64,000 bases of DNA from Petropleomorpha daqingensis (GCF_013408985.1 NZ_JACBZT010000001.1:1302001-1366000); one strand, 5' to 3'; shown: positions 1 to 9,358, counted from the first letter of the stretch. Program-made: numbers and translations. Notes: generated by a model from the letters alone, not told the origin.

Positions 1-1410
1 CACCGGCTGATGCAGGCGCACATCGCGACCGCGCAGACCGCCGCCAAGCTGGTGGACGACGCCGACCTCGGCTGGCAGGACGACGAGCGCATCCGCTTCA
101 CGCTGACGAACGTGGTCGACGCCCTGGCGCCGAGCAACACACCGATCAACCCGCTGCTGTGGAAGGCGGTCATCGACACCGGCGGCAAGAGCGCCGTGCG
201 GGGGGTCCGGCGGGCGGTCCGCGACCTGGTCTCGCCGCCGCGGGTGCCCTCGATGGTCGAGCCCGACGCGTTCACCGTGGGCGAGGACCTCGCCGTCACG
301 CCCGGCGCCGTCGTCTTCCGCAGCGAGGTCTTCGAGCTGATCCAGTACCGGCCGACGACGCCGCAGGTCCGCGCCGTGCCGCTGCTGATGGTGCCGCCGA
401 CGATCAACAAGTTCTACATCGCCGACCTCGCGCCGGGCCGCAGCATCGTCGAGCACTACGTGAGCAGCGGCCAGCAGGTCTTCATGATCTCGTGGCGCAA
501 CCCCGACGAGCGGCACGCCGACTGGGGGCTTTCCACCTACGGCCGCGCCGTCCTCGACGCGCTGGACGCCGTCGAGCAGGCCACCGGCAGCCGGCAGGCG
601 TCGCTGCAGGCCTTCTGCTCCGGCGGCATCATCACCGCGATGACGCTGGCCCACCTGGCCGCGCAGGGCCGGCTCGACCGGATCGCCGCGGCCAGCTTCG
701 CCGTCACCGTCCTCGACTGGGCCCGGGCCGGCACCGTCGGCGCGCTGATGGACCCGGAGGCGGTCCGCGAGGCGACGGAGCGGTCGCGGAAGAAGGGCTA
801 CCTGGACGGCGGCTCGCTGGCGGAGGTGTTCGCCTGGCTGCGGCCCAACGACCTGGTGTGGAGCTACTGGGTCAACAACTATCTGCAGGGAAAGCCGCCC
901 GCGGCGTTCGACATCCTGTACTGGAACGCCGATACCACTCGCATGAGTGCAGCGCTGCACCGCGACTTCATCGACCTGGCGCTCGCCAACGCCCTGACCG
1001 AACCCGGTGCCGCCACCATGCTCGGCACCCCGGTCGACCTCTCCACCGTCGACGTCGACACCTACGTCACCGCCGGCATCGCCGACCACCTCTGCCCGTG
1101 GCAGTCCTGCTACCGGACCACTCAGCTGCTCGGCGGCGAGAGCCGGTTCATCCTGTCCACGAACGGGCACATCGCCTCGCTGGTGAACCCGCCGACCAAC
1201 CCGAAGTCCACGTTCCAGGTGGCCCCCTCCACGCCGGCGAGCCCCGACGAGTGGCTGGCGCAGGCGGAGACGACCAAGGGCTCGTGGTGGCCGGACTACA
1301 TGGCCTGGCTCGGCGAGCGCTCGGGGGAGGAGATCCCCGCACCGGAGACCCTCGGCGGCGACCTCGAGGTGCTCGGCGACGCACCGGGGACGTATGTCTT
1401 CGACGAGTAG
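1..1410 (+). CDS. phaC: Poly(3-hydroxyalkanoate) synthase, 5' end outside window
   Basis: This enzyme polymerises (R)-3-hydroxyacyl-CoA into polyhydroxyalkanoate at the granule surface. The frame is open to base 1, so the start lies upstream; 466 residues follow the first internal ATG (base 10). Counting from that ATG, the PhaC-type lipase box reads AFCSGG with the nucleophile Cys203. Asp359 (in ADHLCPW) and His387 (in NGHIASL) complete the expected Cys-Asp-His triad. Class I synthases are about 560 aa, so roughly 100 residues are probably missing. The stop overlaps the next gene by 17 bp, which puts synthesis and probable mobilisation of the polymer in one transcript. The family is clear; the subclass is less sure. 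Confidence 0.93.
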   Translation, partial: HRLMQAHIATAQTAAKLVDDADLGWQDDERIRFTLTNVVDALAPSNTPINPLLWKAVIDTGGKSAVRGVRRAVRDLVSPPRVPSMVEPDAFTVGEDLAVTPGAVVFRSEVFELIQYRPTTPQVRAVPLLMVPPTINKFYIADLAPGRSIVEHYVSSGQQVFMISWRNPDERHADWGLSTYGRAVLDALDAVEQATGSRQASLQAFCSGGIITAMTLAHLAAQGRLDRIAAASFAVTVLDWARAGTVGALMDPEAVREATERSRKKGYLDGGSLAEVFAWLRPNDLVWSYWVNNYLQGKPPAAFDILYWNADTTRMSAALHRDFIDLALANALTEPGAATMLGTPVDLSTVDVDTYVTAGIADHLCPWQSCYRTTQLLGGESRFILSTNGHIASLVNPPTNPKSTFQVAPSTPASPDEWLAQAETTKGSWWPDYMAWLGERSGEEIPAPETLGGDLEVLGDAPGTYVFDE

Positions 1411-2233
1411 CCGCCCCCGCCGGCCGCGGGAGACCGTCCAGCGGGTCACCGCGGGCGGCCGCATCCTGCGCGTCTCGGTCCGCGAGGGCAGCGACCCCGG
1501 CACCCCGCCGCTGCTCCTGCTCAACGGCATCGGCGCCAGCCTGGAGGTGCTGCAGCCGTTCGTCGACGCGCTGCACCCGCGGCGCACGGTGATCCGCTTC
1601 GACGTCCCGGGCGTGGGCGGCTCGCCGCGGCCGGTGGTGCCCTACGTGCTGGCCACCTTCTCGCCGGTGGTCGCGCGGATGCTCGACCAGCTCGGCCACC
1701 ACGACGAGGTCGACGTCCTGGGCTTCTCCTGGGGCGGCGGGCTGGCCCAGCACTTCGCCGTCCAGCACCGGCGGCGGGTCCGCAGGCTCGTGCTGGCCGC
1801 GACCGGCACGGGCTCGCTCATGGTGCCCGCGCACCCGCGGGTGCTGGCCCGGATGCTGACCCCGCGCCGGCACCGCGATCCCGAGTACGCGAGGTCGATC
1901 GCCGGGGACATCTACGGCGGGACGATGCGCACCCATCCGGAGCGGGCGGCCCGGGCGCTGCACGCGCAGACCCGGCTGGGCCCCAAGCGCGGCTACTACT
2001 ACCAGCTCGCCGCCGCGGCGGGGTGGAGCAGCCTGCCGTTCCTCCGGCTGATCCGCACCCCCACGCTCATCGTGGCCGGCGACGACGACCCGATCATCCC
2101 GGCCGTCAACGCCCACGTGATGGCCCGGTTCATCCCCGACGCCGAGCTGCACCTCTATCGCGGCGGCCACCTCGCGCTGGTCACCGAGGCACCGTCCCTG
2201 GCCCCCGTCGTGGAGCGCTTCCTCGACTCGTGA
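1394..2233 (+). CDS. Alpha/beta hydrolase, intracellular PHA depolymerase type
   Basis: A 279-aa alpha/beta-hydrolase with the nucleophile elbow GFSWGG (Ser112), an acid in GDDDP (Asp230-232) and His259 in GGHLAL. The oxyanion region NGIGA is near the N-terminus. Its length, its motifs and its 17-bp overlap with the PHA synthase match the poly(3-hydroxyalkanoate) depolymerase (PhaZ) family, which hydrolyses stored polymer. There is no signal peptide, so it acts in the cytoplasm. The depolymerase assignment rests mainly on context; a generic esterase of the same fold is the alternative. Confidence 0.8.
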   Translation: MSSTSSRPRRPRETVQRVTAGGRILRVSVREGSDPGTPPLLLLNGIGASLEVLQPFVDALHPRRTVIRFDVPGVGGSPRPVVPYVLATFSPVVARMLDQLGHHDEVDVLGFSWGGGLAQHFAVQHRRRVRRLVLAATGTGSLMVPAHPRVLARMLTPRRHRDPEYARSIAGDIYGGTMRTHPERAARALHAQTRLGPKRGYYYQLAAAAGWSSLPFLRLIRTPTLIVAGDDDPIIPAVNAHVMARFIPDAELHLYRGGHLALVTEAPSLAPVVERFLDS

Positions 2234-2300
2234 GCTGAACGGCCGGTGAACACCCCGTTCCCGAGATGCGGGGACGGGCCGGGTCCGCCACGGTGCTGCC

Positions 2301-3569
2301 GTGAGCATGACCCGCCGTCAGGTGCTGGTCGCCGGCGGGGCGACCGCACTGGGCAGCGTCGCGGTCGCGGCGTCGGCCCGCCCGGCCGACGCCGCGCCGT
2401 CCCCGCTGCCGGCGCCCGACCGCAGCGGCATCGACCACGTCGTCGTCGTGATGATGGAGAACCGCTCCTTCGACCACTTCCTCGGCTGGGTACCGGGCGC
2501 CGACGGCCGGCAGGCCGGACAGCGCTACGTCGACCGCTACGGGGTGGCGCACCAGACGTGGCACCTGACCGACTTCCAGGGCTGCACCTCCGCCGACCCC
2601 GACCACTCCTACGAGGGCGGCCGGATCGAGTACAACCGCGGGAAGTGCGACGGCTGGCTGCGCGCCGGGGAGAACGACCCGTTCGCCATCGGCTACTACA
2701 CCGGCGCCGACCTCGACTTCCACCGGCAGGCCGCCCGCGACTGGACGGTCTGCGACCGCTACTTCGCCGCCACGATGGCCGAGACCTACCCGAACCGCTT
2801 CTACCAGCACGCCGCCCGCACCGACCGGATCCACAACTCCACCGATCTGTCCACGCTGCCGACCATCTGGGACCGGCTGGCCGCGGCGGGCCTGCGCGGC
2901 ACGTACTACTTCTCCGACATCCCGTTCACCGCGCTGTGGGGCCCGAAGTACCTCGGCATCTCGCGGCCGTACGCGCAGTTCCTCGCCGACTGCGCCGCCG
3001 GGACGCTGCCCGAGGTCGCCTTCGTCGACCCGCGGTTCGAGGACGAGCCGTCGGGGACGTCGGGCGACGACCACCCGCACGCCGACATCCGGTCCGGCCA
3101 GGCCTTCCTCGCCGAGGTCTACGACGCGGTCGTCTCGAGCCCGGCCTGGGGCCGCACGCTGCTGGTGATCAACTACGACGAGTGGGGCGGCTTCTTCGAC
3201 CACGTCCCGCCCGCCGAGGCGCCCGACGCCGACCGCGCCAACGCGCTGCGCGGGTTCCGGGTGCCGGCCTTGGTGATCTCCCCCCGGGCCCGACGCGGGG
3301 CGGTCGCGCACGAGGTCTACGACCACACGTCGGTGCTGCGGACCATCGAGTGGCGGTGGGGCCTGCCGCCCCTGACCCCGCGCGACCGCACCGCACGCAA
3401 CCTGGCCGAGGTCCTCGACTTCCGCTCCCCGCCGCGGCTGACCGCGCCGCGGTACACCACCCGGCCGGTGCCGCCCGGGGCGCCCTGCCAGGTGGCGCAG
3501 CAGGAGTCGTCGGAGGAGTGGGAGCCGTTGCGCCGGCTGGCCCTCGCGGAAGGGTTCCCGCTGCCATGA
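2301..3569 (+). CDS. Secreted phosphoesterase (phospholipase C / acid phosphatase family), Tat exported
   Basis: A 422-aa member of the alkaline-phosphatase-fold phosphoesterase family that includes bacterial phospholipases C and AcpA. The N-terminus has a twin-arginine signal (TRRQVLVAGG) followed by an Ala-rich stretch to about residue 32. The metal/nucleophile motif VMMENRSFDHFLG follows at about residue 50. Later motifs are NYDEWGGFFDHVPP and DHTSVLRTIEWRWG, typical of the family. The GTG at 2301 is used; an ATG lies 6 nt downstream. Its stop overlaps the ATG of a second phosphoesterase (ATGA), so the pair is co-translated. The substrate (phospholipid or phosphomonoester) cannot be told from sequence. 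Confidence 0.88.
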   Translation: MSMTRRQVLVAGGATALGSVAVAASARPADAAPSPLPAPDRSGIDHVVVVMMENRSFDHFLGWVPGADGRQAGQRYVDRYGVAHQTWHLTDFQGCTSADPDHSYEGGRIEYNRGKCDGWLRAGENDPFAIGYYTGADLDFHRQAARDWTVCDRYFAATMAETYPNRFYQHAARTDRIHNSTDLSTLPTIWDRLAAAGLRGTYYFSDIPFTALWGPKYLGISRPYAQFLADCAAGTLPEVAFVDPRFEDEPSGTSGDDHPHADIRSGQAFLAEVYDAVVSSPAWGRTLLVINYDEWGGFFDHVPPAEAPDADRANALRGFRVPALVISPRARRGAVAHEVYDHTSVLRTIEWRWGLPPLTPRDRTARNLAEVLDFRSPPRLTAPRYTTRPVPPGAPCQVAQQESSEEWEPLRRLALAEGFPLP

Positions 3570-4666
3570 GCCGACGTCGTCCCTGGTGGCTGCTGCTGGC
3601 CGTCGTCGTCCTCGCCGTCCCCGGGCTGGTGGGGTCGGCGCAGGCGCGGCCCGGCAACGCCTCGCCGTACCTGCCGCCGGCCCGGCACGTGTTCGTGATC
3701 AACCTGGAGAACAAGGGCTTCGACGAGACGTGGGGCTCCGGCTCGGCAGCGCCGTACCTCGCGCAGACGCTGCGTGCCCAGGGCGTCCTGCTCACGCAGT
3801 ACTTCGGGACGGCGCACAACTCGCTGCCCAACTACCTGGCGCAGATCTCCGGGCAGGCGCCGAACCCGCAGACGCAGGGCGACTGCCAGGTCTACAGCAG
3901 CTTCGTGGAGCTCGGCACCGTGGCGCCGGGCCAGGCGGTCGGTCAGGGCTGCGTGTACCCCGCCGACGTCCCCACCCTGCCCGGGCAGCTGGTCGCCGCC
4001 GGGCTGTCGTGGAAGGGGTACATGGAGGACATGGGGACGCCCTGCCGGCACCCCGCCCTCGAGACCCCGGACGACACGCAGAAGGCGGAGGTCGGCGACC
4101 AGTACGCGGCCCGGCACAACCCGTTCGTCTACTTCCGCGCGATCACCGACTCCCCCGACTGCGCCGCCCGGGACGTCGACCTGTCCGCGCTGCGCGGTGA
4201 CCTCGGCTCGATCGCCACGACGCCGAACCTCGCCTACATCACGCCGAACCTGTGCTCGGACGGGCACGACGCGCCGTGCGTCGACGGGCGGCCCGGCGGC
4301 CTGGCGAGCGCGGACGCGTGGCTCCGGCTGTGGGTGCCGCGGATCCTGGCCTCCCCCGCGTTCCGGCGCGACGGCGTCCTGGTGATCACCTTCGACGAGT
4401 CCGACGGCCCGGAGTCCGACTCCGCCGCCTGCTGCGGCGAGGGGCCGGCACCCAACACGCCGCTGCCCGGCATCACCGGGCTCGGCGGCGGCCGGGTCGG
4501 CGCGCTGGTGATCTCGCCGTTCGTGCGGCCGGGCACCTGGTCCACCACGCCGTACAACCACTACAGCCTGCTGGCGTCGGTCGAGGAGTTGTTCGGGCTG
4601 CCGAAGCTCGGCTACGCAGGCACCGTCAACCGGTTCGGGCTCGACGTCTACACGGCCGGGGTCTGA
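3566..4666 (+). CDS. Second secreted phosphoesterase, Sec exported
   Basis: This 366-aa protein starts at an ATG inside the stop of the preceding phosphoesterase (ATGA overlap). It has a Sec-type signal peptide (residues 1-25) after MSRRR, then the family motif NLENKGFDETWGSG, where Asn replaces the first residues of the VMMENRSFD block seen in its neighbour. Downstream come ITFDESDG and the C-terminal SPFVRPG and YNHYSLLASVEELFGLP motifs. It belongs to the same phosphoesterase superfamily but a different branch from the upstream protein. Eight or more cysteines suggest disulfides outside the membrane. It ends convergently with the methyltransferase gene, overlapping it by 19 bp. Confidence 0.85.
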   Translation: MSRRRPWWLLLAVVVLAVPGLVGSAQARPGNASPYLPPARHVFVINLENKGFDETWGSGSAAPYLAQTLRAQGVLLTQYFGTAHNSLPNYLAQISGQAPNPQTQGDCQVYSSFVELGTVAPGQAVGQGCVYPADVPTLPGQLVAAGLSWKGYMEDMGTPCRHPALETPDDTQKAEVGDQYAARHNPFVYFRAITDSPDCAARDVDLSALRGDLGSIATTPNLAYITPNLCSDGHDAPCVDGRPGGLASADAWLRLWVPRILASPAFRRDGVLVITFDESDGPESDSAACCGEGPAPNTPLPGITGLGGGRVGALVISPFVRPGTWSTTPYNHYSLLASVEELFGLPKLGYAGTVNRFGLDVYTAGV

Positions 4667-5409
4667 GCGACGACGACGGTGGCACCGTCGTCGTCGCTGC
4701 GCGCCTGCGCGGCGAACCCGGCGGCGGTGAGCACCTGCACGGCGGCCGCCGCCTGCTCCTCGCCGGTCTCGGTGAGCAGCACGCCGCCGGGAGCGAGCCA
4801 GTCGCCGGCCTGCGCGGCCACGCGGCGCAGCACGTCGAGCCCGTCGGTTCCGCCGTCGAGGGCGATCGCCGCCTCGTGCAGCCGCGCCTCCGGCGGCATC
4901 AGCGCGATCTCGCCGGTCGGCACGTACGGCACGTTGACCAGCAGGACGTCGACCCGCCCGCGCAGCCCGGCGGGCAGCGGGACGAACAGGTCCCCCTCGA
5001 ACACCCGGCCGCCCACCGGCTCGAGGTTGCGGCGGGCGCAGCGGACGGCGGCCGGGTCGAGGTCGGCGGCCACCAGCTCGATCCCGGGCCGTTCCGCGGC
5101 CAGGGCCGCGCCCAGCGCGCCGGAGCCGCAGCAGAGGTCGAGGACGACGGCACCCGGCCCCGTGCGCTCCGCCGCGAGGTCGACGAGGAACTCGGTGCGC
5201 CGCCTCGGCACGAAGACGCCGGGGTCGACGGCGACGCGCAGGCCTCGGAACGCGGCCCAGCCGAGGACGTGCTCCAGGGGCTCGCCGGCGACGCGGCGGG
5301 CCGTGAGCGCCTCGAGCTCCACCGGGTCGGCCGCCTGCTCCCGCAGCAGGGCGGCCTCGTCCTCGGCGAACACGCAGCCGGCCGCGCGCAGCCGCTCGAC
5401 CAGGTCCAC
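4648..5409 (-). CDS. PrmC-related protein N5-glutamine methyltransferase
   Basis: A 253-aa class I SAM methyltransferase of the HemK/PrmC-related family. Motif I reads VLDLCCGSGALG, and the substrate-loop NPPY motif is NVPYVP, the variant common in the PrmC-related paralogs rather than in true PrmC. A helical N-terminal domain (residues 1-70) precedes the fold. Translation most likely starts at GTG 5409, which shares one base with the stop of the upstream DinB gene (TAGTG). An open frame continues upstream but only inside that neighbour. The modified protein target is unknown. Confidence 0.83.
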   Translation of the reverse strand: MDLVERLRAAGCVFAEDEAALLREQAADPVELEALTARRVAGEPLEHVLGWAAFRGLRVAVDPGVFVPRRRTEFLVDLAAERTGPGAVVLDLCCGSGALGAALAAERPGIELVAADLDPAAVRCARRNLEPVGGRVFEGDLFVPLPAGLRGRVDVLLVNVPYVPTGEIALMPPEARLHEAAIALDGGTDGLDVLRRVAAQAGDWLAPGGVLLTETGEEQAAAAVQVLTAAGFAAQARSDDDGATVVVAQTPAV

Positions 5410-5909
5410 TAGGTGAGCACGAGCCAGGTGCGCCCGTCGATCAGCTCCCGGACGGCGTCGAGGTGCCCGGCGTGGGTCGCCGTCTCGGTGATCACCGCGA
5501 GGACCAGGCGGCGGACGTCGCGCACCGGCAGACCCGGGAACAGTTCCTCGGGCCACCAGGCCGGGCCGTCCTCGATCGCGTGCTCCTCGATCAGGGCGTC
5601 GGAGCGGGCGGCCTCGTCGCGGTAGAGGTCGAGCACGTCGGCGGCGCGCATCCCCTCGGGCACCTGCCAGCCGCCGTCCTCCTCGAACAGCCTGACCTGC
5701 TCACCGGCGAGGACGGCGCGGAACCAGAACCGCTCGACGTCGACGGCCAGGTGGTGCACCAGGCCCAGGCACGACCAGCCGGTCGGCAGCACCGCCCGGC
5801 GCAGGTCCTCCTCGCCGAGCCCCTCCAGCGCGCCGAGCACGTGCTCGCGCTGCCCGCGCAGAAAAGCGAGCAGCGCGCCCTTCTCGTCGATCGGTTTCGG
5901 TGTCGGCAC
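5409..5909 (-). CDS. DinB/DUF664 family protein, probable mycothiol-dependent enzyme
   Basis: A 166-aa four-helix DinB-superfamily protein with the actinobacterial DUF664 pattern. Its putative metal-binding histidines are in LVHHLAVDVE (about residue 52) and in the C-terminal ETATHAGHLDAVRELIDG. Proteins of this group are often mycothiol-dependent transferases or maleylpyruvate-isomerase-like enzymes. The start is GTG 5909 with GGAGGA just upstream. It is translationally coupled to the PrmC-like methyltransferase. A second DinB protein of different sequence is at 14310-14891. Confidence 0.82.
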   Translation of the reverse strand: MPTPKPIDEKGALLAFLRGQREHVLGALEGLGEEDLRRAVLPTGWSCLGLVHHLAVDVERFWFRAVLAGEQVRLFEEDGGWQVPEGMRAADVLDLYRDEAARSDALIEEHAIEDGPAWWPEELFPGLPVRDVRRLVLAVITETATHAGHLDAVRELIDGRTWLVLT

Positions 5910-5957
5910 CGGTCCTCCACTCCAGGAAGTCGTTGACGAGCCTAAAGACCTGGAAAG

Positions 5958-6368
5958 GTGCGAGAAGTGATCGCTGCGCTGGACGGCCTGGGGGCCATCA
6001 CCCTGTTCACCGAGGACCTGGCCCGGACGGCGGCCTTCTACCGCGACGTCTTCGGCCTGCCGCTGCTGTTCGAGGACGACGCCTCCGCCGCGTTCCGCTT
6101 CGGCGGCACGGTGATCAACGTGCTGCGGGCCGACGCGGCGCACGAGCTGATCGAGCCGGCGCCGGTGGGCGGTACGGATGCCGGTCGGCGGATGCAGCTC
6201 ACCGTCTGGGTCGCCGACACCGACGCCGTCTGCGCCCAGTTGGCCGAGCACGGCGTCGCGCTGCTGAACGGCCCGGTGGACCGGCCGTGGGAGCAGCGGA
6301 CCGCCACGTTCACCGACCCGGGCGGGCACGTCTGGGAGGTCGCGCAGACCCTGTCGCCCGCGAGCTGA
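5958..6368 (+). CDS. VOC (glyoxalase/bleomycin-resistance) family protein
   Basis: A 136-aa protein with two beta-alpha-beta-beta-beta halves. The N-terminal half has LFTEDLARTAAFYRDVFGLP and the C-terminal half ends in FTDPGGHVWEVAQTL. Its GTG start at 5958 is divergent from the DinB gene with only about 48 bp between. VOC proteins range from isomerases to antibiotic-binding proteins, and nothing here fixes the substrate. The conserved His and Glu of the C-terminal half are present; a matching N-terminal metal ligand is not obvious. Confidence 0.82.
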   Translation: MREVIAALDGLGAITLFTEDLARTAAFYRDVFGLPLLFEDDASAAFRFGGTVINVLRADAAHELIEPAPVGGTDAGRRMQLTVWVADTDAVCAQLAEHGVALLNGPVDRPWEQRTATFTDPGGHVWEVAQTLSPAS

Positions 6369-6449
6369 CGACACGCCGGGGGCGGAACCGGCACGCCAGC
6401 GCCCCCGTTGGCCCGGTACGGGGAGAACGTCAGTGCTCGGAGGGAGTGT

Positions 6450-6884
6450 GTGCCCGTGCCCGTCCCGATCCCGCCCGCCACCGTCGTCCCCGAAGAACTG
6501 CTGTCGGTGACCAGCTCACCGGCCGACGAGCGCGGCCGCGTCGTCGTGGCGGTGCGGGGCGAGGTCGACGCGTACACCGCCCCGCTGCTGGAGGCCTGCC
6601 TGGACGGGCAGGTGGCGCGGCGCAGGGTGCGCACGGTGGTCGTGGACCTCGAGGAGGTCACCTACCTCGGGGCGGCCGGGATCGCCGTCCTGGTGCGGGT
6701 GCGCCGCCGGTGCCTGTCCCGCGGCACGCGGCTGGTAGTCCGCACGGGCGGGCAGCGGCGCGCGCAGCTGCCCCTGGAGCTGGCCGGGCTGGCGCAGCTC
6801 GTCGTCCCCGACGAGGACGGCGCGCGGCGGCCGGCCCGACGGGCTCCGGTGGGCGGCCCCCGCCGGTCACCGGGACGCGGCTGA
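6450..6884 (+). CDS. STAS-domain protein (anti-sigma-factor antagonist type)
   Basis: A 144-aa protein whose residues about 15-115 form a STAS domain: VVVAVRGEVDAYTAPLLEA, then VVVDLEEVTYLGAAGIAVLV. The usual phosphorylatable Ser in the D-S-[ST]-G-hydrophobic turn is replaced (TYLGAAG), so classic SpoIIAB-type phosphoregulation is doubtful. The start is GTG 6450 because the Shine-Dalgarno CGGAGGGAG ends four bases before it. The C-terminus is an Arg/Pro/Gly-rich tail. It lies 107 bp before the GGDEF-EAL gene and may take part in stress or general signalling, but no partner kinase is nearby. Confidence 0.8.
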   Translation: MPVPVPIPPATVVPEELLSVTSSPADERGRVVVAVRGEVDAYTAPLLEACLDGQVARRRVRTVVVDLEEVTYLGAAGIAVLVRVRRRCLSRGTRLVVRTGGQRRAQLPLELAGLAQLVVPDEDGARRPARRAPVGGPRRSPGRG

Positions 6885-6991
6885 CTCCCCCGAGCGGGTG
6901 AGGCCGGTTCTTCAGCAACCCGGCCTGTCATCCGATTCCCTTCGCGGGGCGGCACGCGAGCCGCCCACCCGAGAGGGAAGAGGAGCGCGCG

Positions 6992-9358
6992 GTGGCCGGT
7001 GGCCCCGAACGACCCGAGGACGCCCCGGGGACGCCGACCGGCGCCGCCCGGCCCTCGTGGCGCGCCCTCGTCAAGCGCTGGGCCGCCGTGGTGCTGGCCT
7101 TCAACATCGCGCTGGGCATGGGGTTCAGCGTCGTCGCGCTGCGCCACCAGGCCGATGCGCGCTCCCGCGCCGACGCGCTCCTGGCCGAGCTCGACGCCGC
7201 TGCCGCCACGCAGGACGCGCTGCTGTGGCGCGGCCTGGCCGACGCGGGCCCGGACGCCGGCCTCGCCGCCGCCGCGGCCACGGTCGACGACGCCACCGCG
7301 GCGGTCGCCGCCGCGAGCGACGGCACTCCCGAGGACGCGCGGGTGACCGCCGCCGTCACCGCCTACCAGCGGGCCGCCGAGACGGTGCGCACCACGTTGA
7401 CCAGCGGGGACCCCGACGCCGCCCGTACCGCGGCCGTCGCCGACCTCCTGCCCGCCGCGCGGGCCCTGAACGAGGCCGTGGACCACGCCGCGGCCCGCCA
7501 CCGCGCCGCCAACGCCTCCGCCGGGCGGGTCGCCGACTTCGAGACCCTGTTCATGATGGTGTTCGCCGCTGTCGTGGCCGGCCTGCTGTTCCGCCGGTTC
7601 GAGGCCGCGCGCCGCTCCGGCGAGCTCGGCGTGGCCCAGGCGAAGGCGCGCAGCGAGGCCCGCTTCCGCGCGCTGGTGCACAACTCCTCCGACGTCCTGT
7701 CGCTGACCGATGCCGACCTCGGCATCGCCTACCAGACGCCGTCGGTCGCCCGGCTGCTCGGCTGGGCCCCCGACGAGCTGACCGGCACGCGGCTGGTCGA
7801 CCTGGTGCACCCCGACGACCGGCTGGCGCTGCTGGCCGCCCACGACGACGCGGTGTCCGGGGAGCGCGAGGACCCGACCTCCGACGTGCGGATGCGTCAC
7901 CGCGACGGCAGCTGGCGGCACGTGCACAGCATCCACACCAACCTGCTCGCCGACCCGGACGTGCGCTCCGTCGTCGTCACCACGCGCGATGTGACCGCCC
8001 AGAAGCGGCTCGAGGCGCAGCTGCAGCACAACGCCTTCCACGACGCGCTCACCGGGCTGGCCAACCGGGCCCTGTTCACCGACCGGCTGGAGCACGCCCT
8101 GGCCCGCACCGACCGCGGCGAGACGCCGGTCGCGGTGCTGTTCGTCGACCTCGACGACTTCAAGGCGGTCAACGACGGCGCCGGCCACGGCGCCGGCGAC
8201 GCCCTGCTCACCGCCGTCGCCGACCGGCTGCGCCGCGTGCTGCGGCCCGGCGACACGGTCGCGCGTCTGGGCGGTGACGAGTTCGCCGTCCTGCTGGAGG
8301 ACGCCGGCGCCGACCGCGCGGAGACGACGGCCGAGCGGCTGCTGGCCGTCCTGGCCGAGCCCTTCCCCGCCGTCGGGTCCGACGTGCGGATCAGCGCCTC
8401 GGTCGGCATCGCGGTCGGCGCCGCCGGGCTGCACGACTCCGACGAGCTGCTCCGGCACGCCGACGTCGCCATGTACGCGGCCAAGGAGGCGGGCAAGGGC
8501 CGCTCCGCCGTCTTCGCCCCCGACATGGACTCGGCGATCATCGGCCAGCTGCAGATGAAGGCCGAGCTGGCCCGCGCGGTCGAGCGGGGCGAGTTCACCG
8601 TGCACTACCAGCCCACCGTGGAGCTGGCCAGCGGCCGGCTGGCCGGGGTCGAGGCCCTCGTCCGCTGGCAGCACCCCGAGCGCGGCCTGGTGCCGCCGCT
8701 GGACTTCATCCCGCTCGCCGAGAGCACCGGGCTCATCGTCCCGATCGGCCGCTTCGTGCTGCGCGAGGCCTGCCGGCAGATGCGTGCGTGGCACGACGCC
8801 TTCCCGAGCGAGCCGCCGATGACGGTCAGCGTCAACCTCTCTGCCCGCGAGCTGGACGAGCCCGGCCTGGTCGCCTCCGTCCGGGACGCTCTGGAGGAAT
8901 CGGGGCTGGACCCGGCACACCTGGTCCTGGAGATCACCGAGAGCCTGCTGCTCGTGGACCTGCCGGCGACGATGCGCGCGCTGCTCGAGCTGCGGGCACT
9001 CGGCGTCCGGCTGGCGGTCGACGACTTCGGCACCGGCTACTCGTCGCTGTCCTACCTGGAGGACCTCCCGGTCGACATCCTCAAGATCGACAAGTCCTTC
9101 GTGGACCGGATCGGGAAGACCGGTCCGGACGACGGACCGGCCCAGCCGGTGATGGTGTCGGCCATCAGCAAGCTCGGGCACGCCCTGCACCTGCAGCTGG
9201 TCGCCGAGGGCATCGAGCAGGAGGAGCAGGTCAGCACGCTGCAGGAACTCGCGTGCCAGTACGGGCAGGGCTACTTCTTCGCCCGGCCGCTGCCCTCCGA
9301 CGCGCTGACCGAGCTGCTCGCCGAACGGGCCGGGCAGTTCGCGCGGCCGTTCGTCTGA
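6992..9358 (+). CDS. Membrane PAS-GGDEF-EAL cyclic-di-GMP protein
   Basis: A 788-aa signalling protein for c-di-GMP turnover. Two hydrophobic segments (about residues 27-46 and 186-203) flank an Ala-rich helical extracytoplasmic sensor region. A PAS domain follows (about 220-340, RFRALVHNSSDVLSLTD). The GGDEF motif is intact at residues 427-431, and no RxxD inhibitory site is seen five residues upstream of it. The EAL motif is intact at 554-556, with DDFGTGYSSLSYL and IDKSFV in the EAL domain. Both activities are possible. The GTG start has GAGAGGGAAGAGGAG upstream. Confidence 0.93.
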   Translation: MAGGPERPEDAPGTPTGAARPSWRALVKRWAAVVLAFNIALGMGFSVVALRHQADARSRADALLAELDAAAATQDALLWRGLADAGPDAGLAAAAATVDDATAAVAAASDGTPEDARVTAAVTAYQRAAETVRTTLTSGDPDAARTAAVADLLPAARALNEAVDHAAARHRAANASAGRVADFETLFMMVFAAVVAGLLFRRFEAARRSGELGVAQAKARSEARFRALVHNSSDVLSLTDADLGIAYQTPSVARLLGWAPDELTGTRLVDLVHPDDRLALLAAHDDAVSGEREDPTSDVRMRHRDGSWRHVHSIHTNLLADPDVRSVVVTTRDVTAQKRLEAQLQHNAFHDALTGLANRALFTDRLEHALARTDRGETPVAVLFVDLDDFKAVNDGAGHGAGDALLTAVADRLRRVLRPGDTVARLGGDEFAVLLEDAGADRAETTAERLLAVLAEPFPAVGSDVRISASVGIAVGAAGLHDSDELLRHADVAMYAAKEAGKGRSAVFAPDMDSAIIGQLQMKAELARAVERGEFTVHYQPTVELASGRLAGVEALVRWQHPERGLVPPLDFIPLAESTGLIVPIGRFVLREACRQMRAWHDAFPSEPPMTVSVNLSARELDEPGLVASVRDALEESGLDPAHLVLEITESLLLVDLPATMRALLELRALGVRLAVDDFGTGYSSLSYLEDLPVDILKIDKSFVDRIGKTGPDDGPAQPVMVSAISKLGHALHLQLVAEGIEQEEQVSTLQELACQYGQGYFFARPLPSDALTELLAERAGQFARPFV

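Noticed and set aside
1148-2308. Minus-strand frame across the PHA depolymerase gene
   Set aside because: Arg/His-rich shadow with no domain; the coding strand has a complete catalytic triad.
2246-3565. Extension of the second phosphoesterase frame upstream
   Set aside because: The added region is the wrong frame of the first phosphoesterase and is Arg/Pro-rich; the ATG at 3566 with a signal peptide is the real start.
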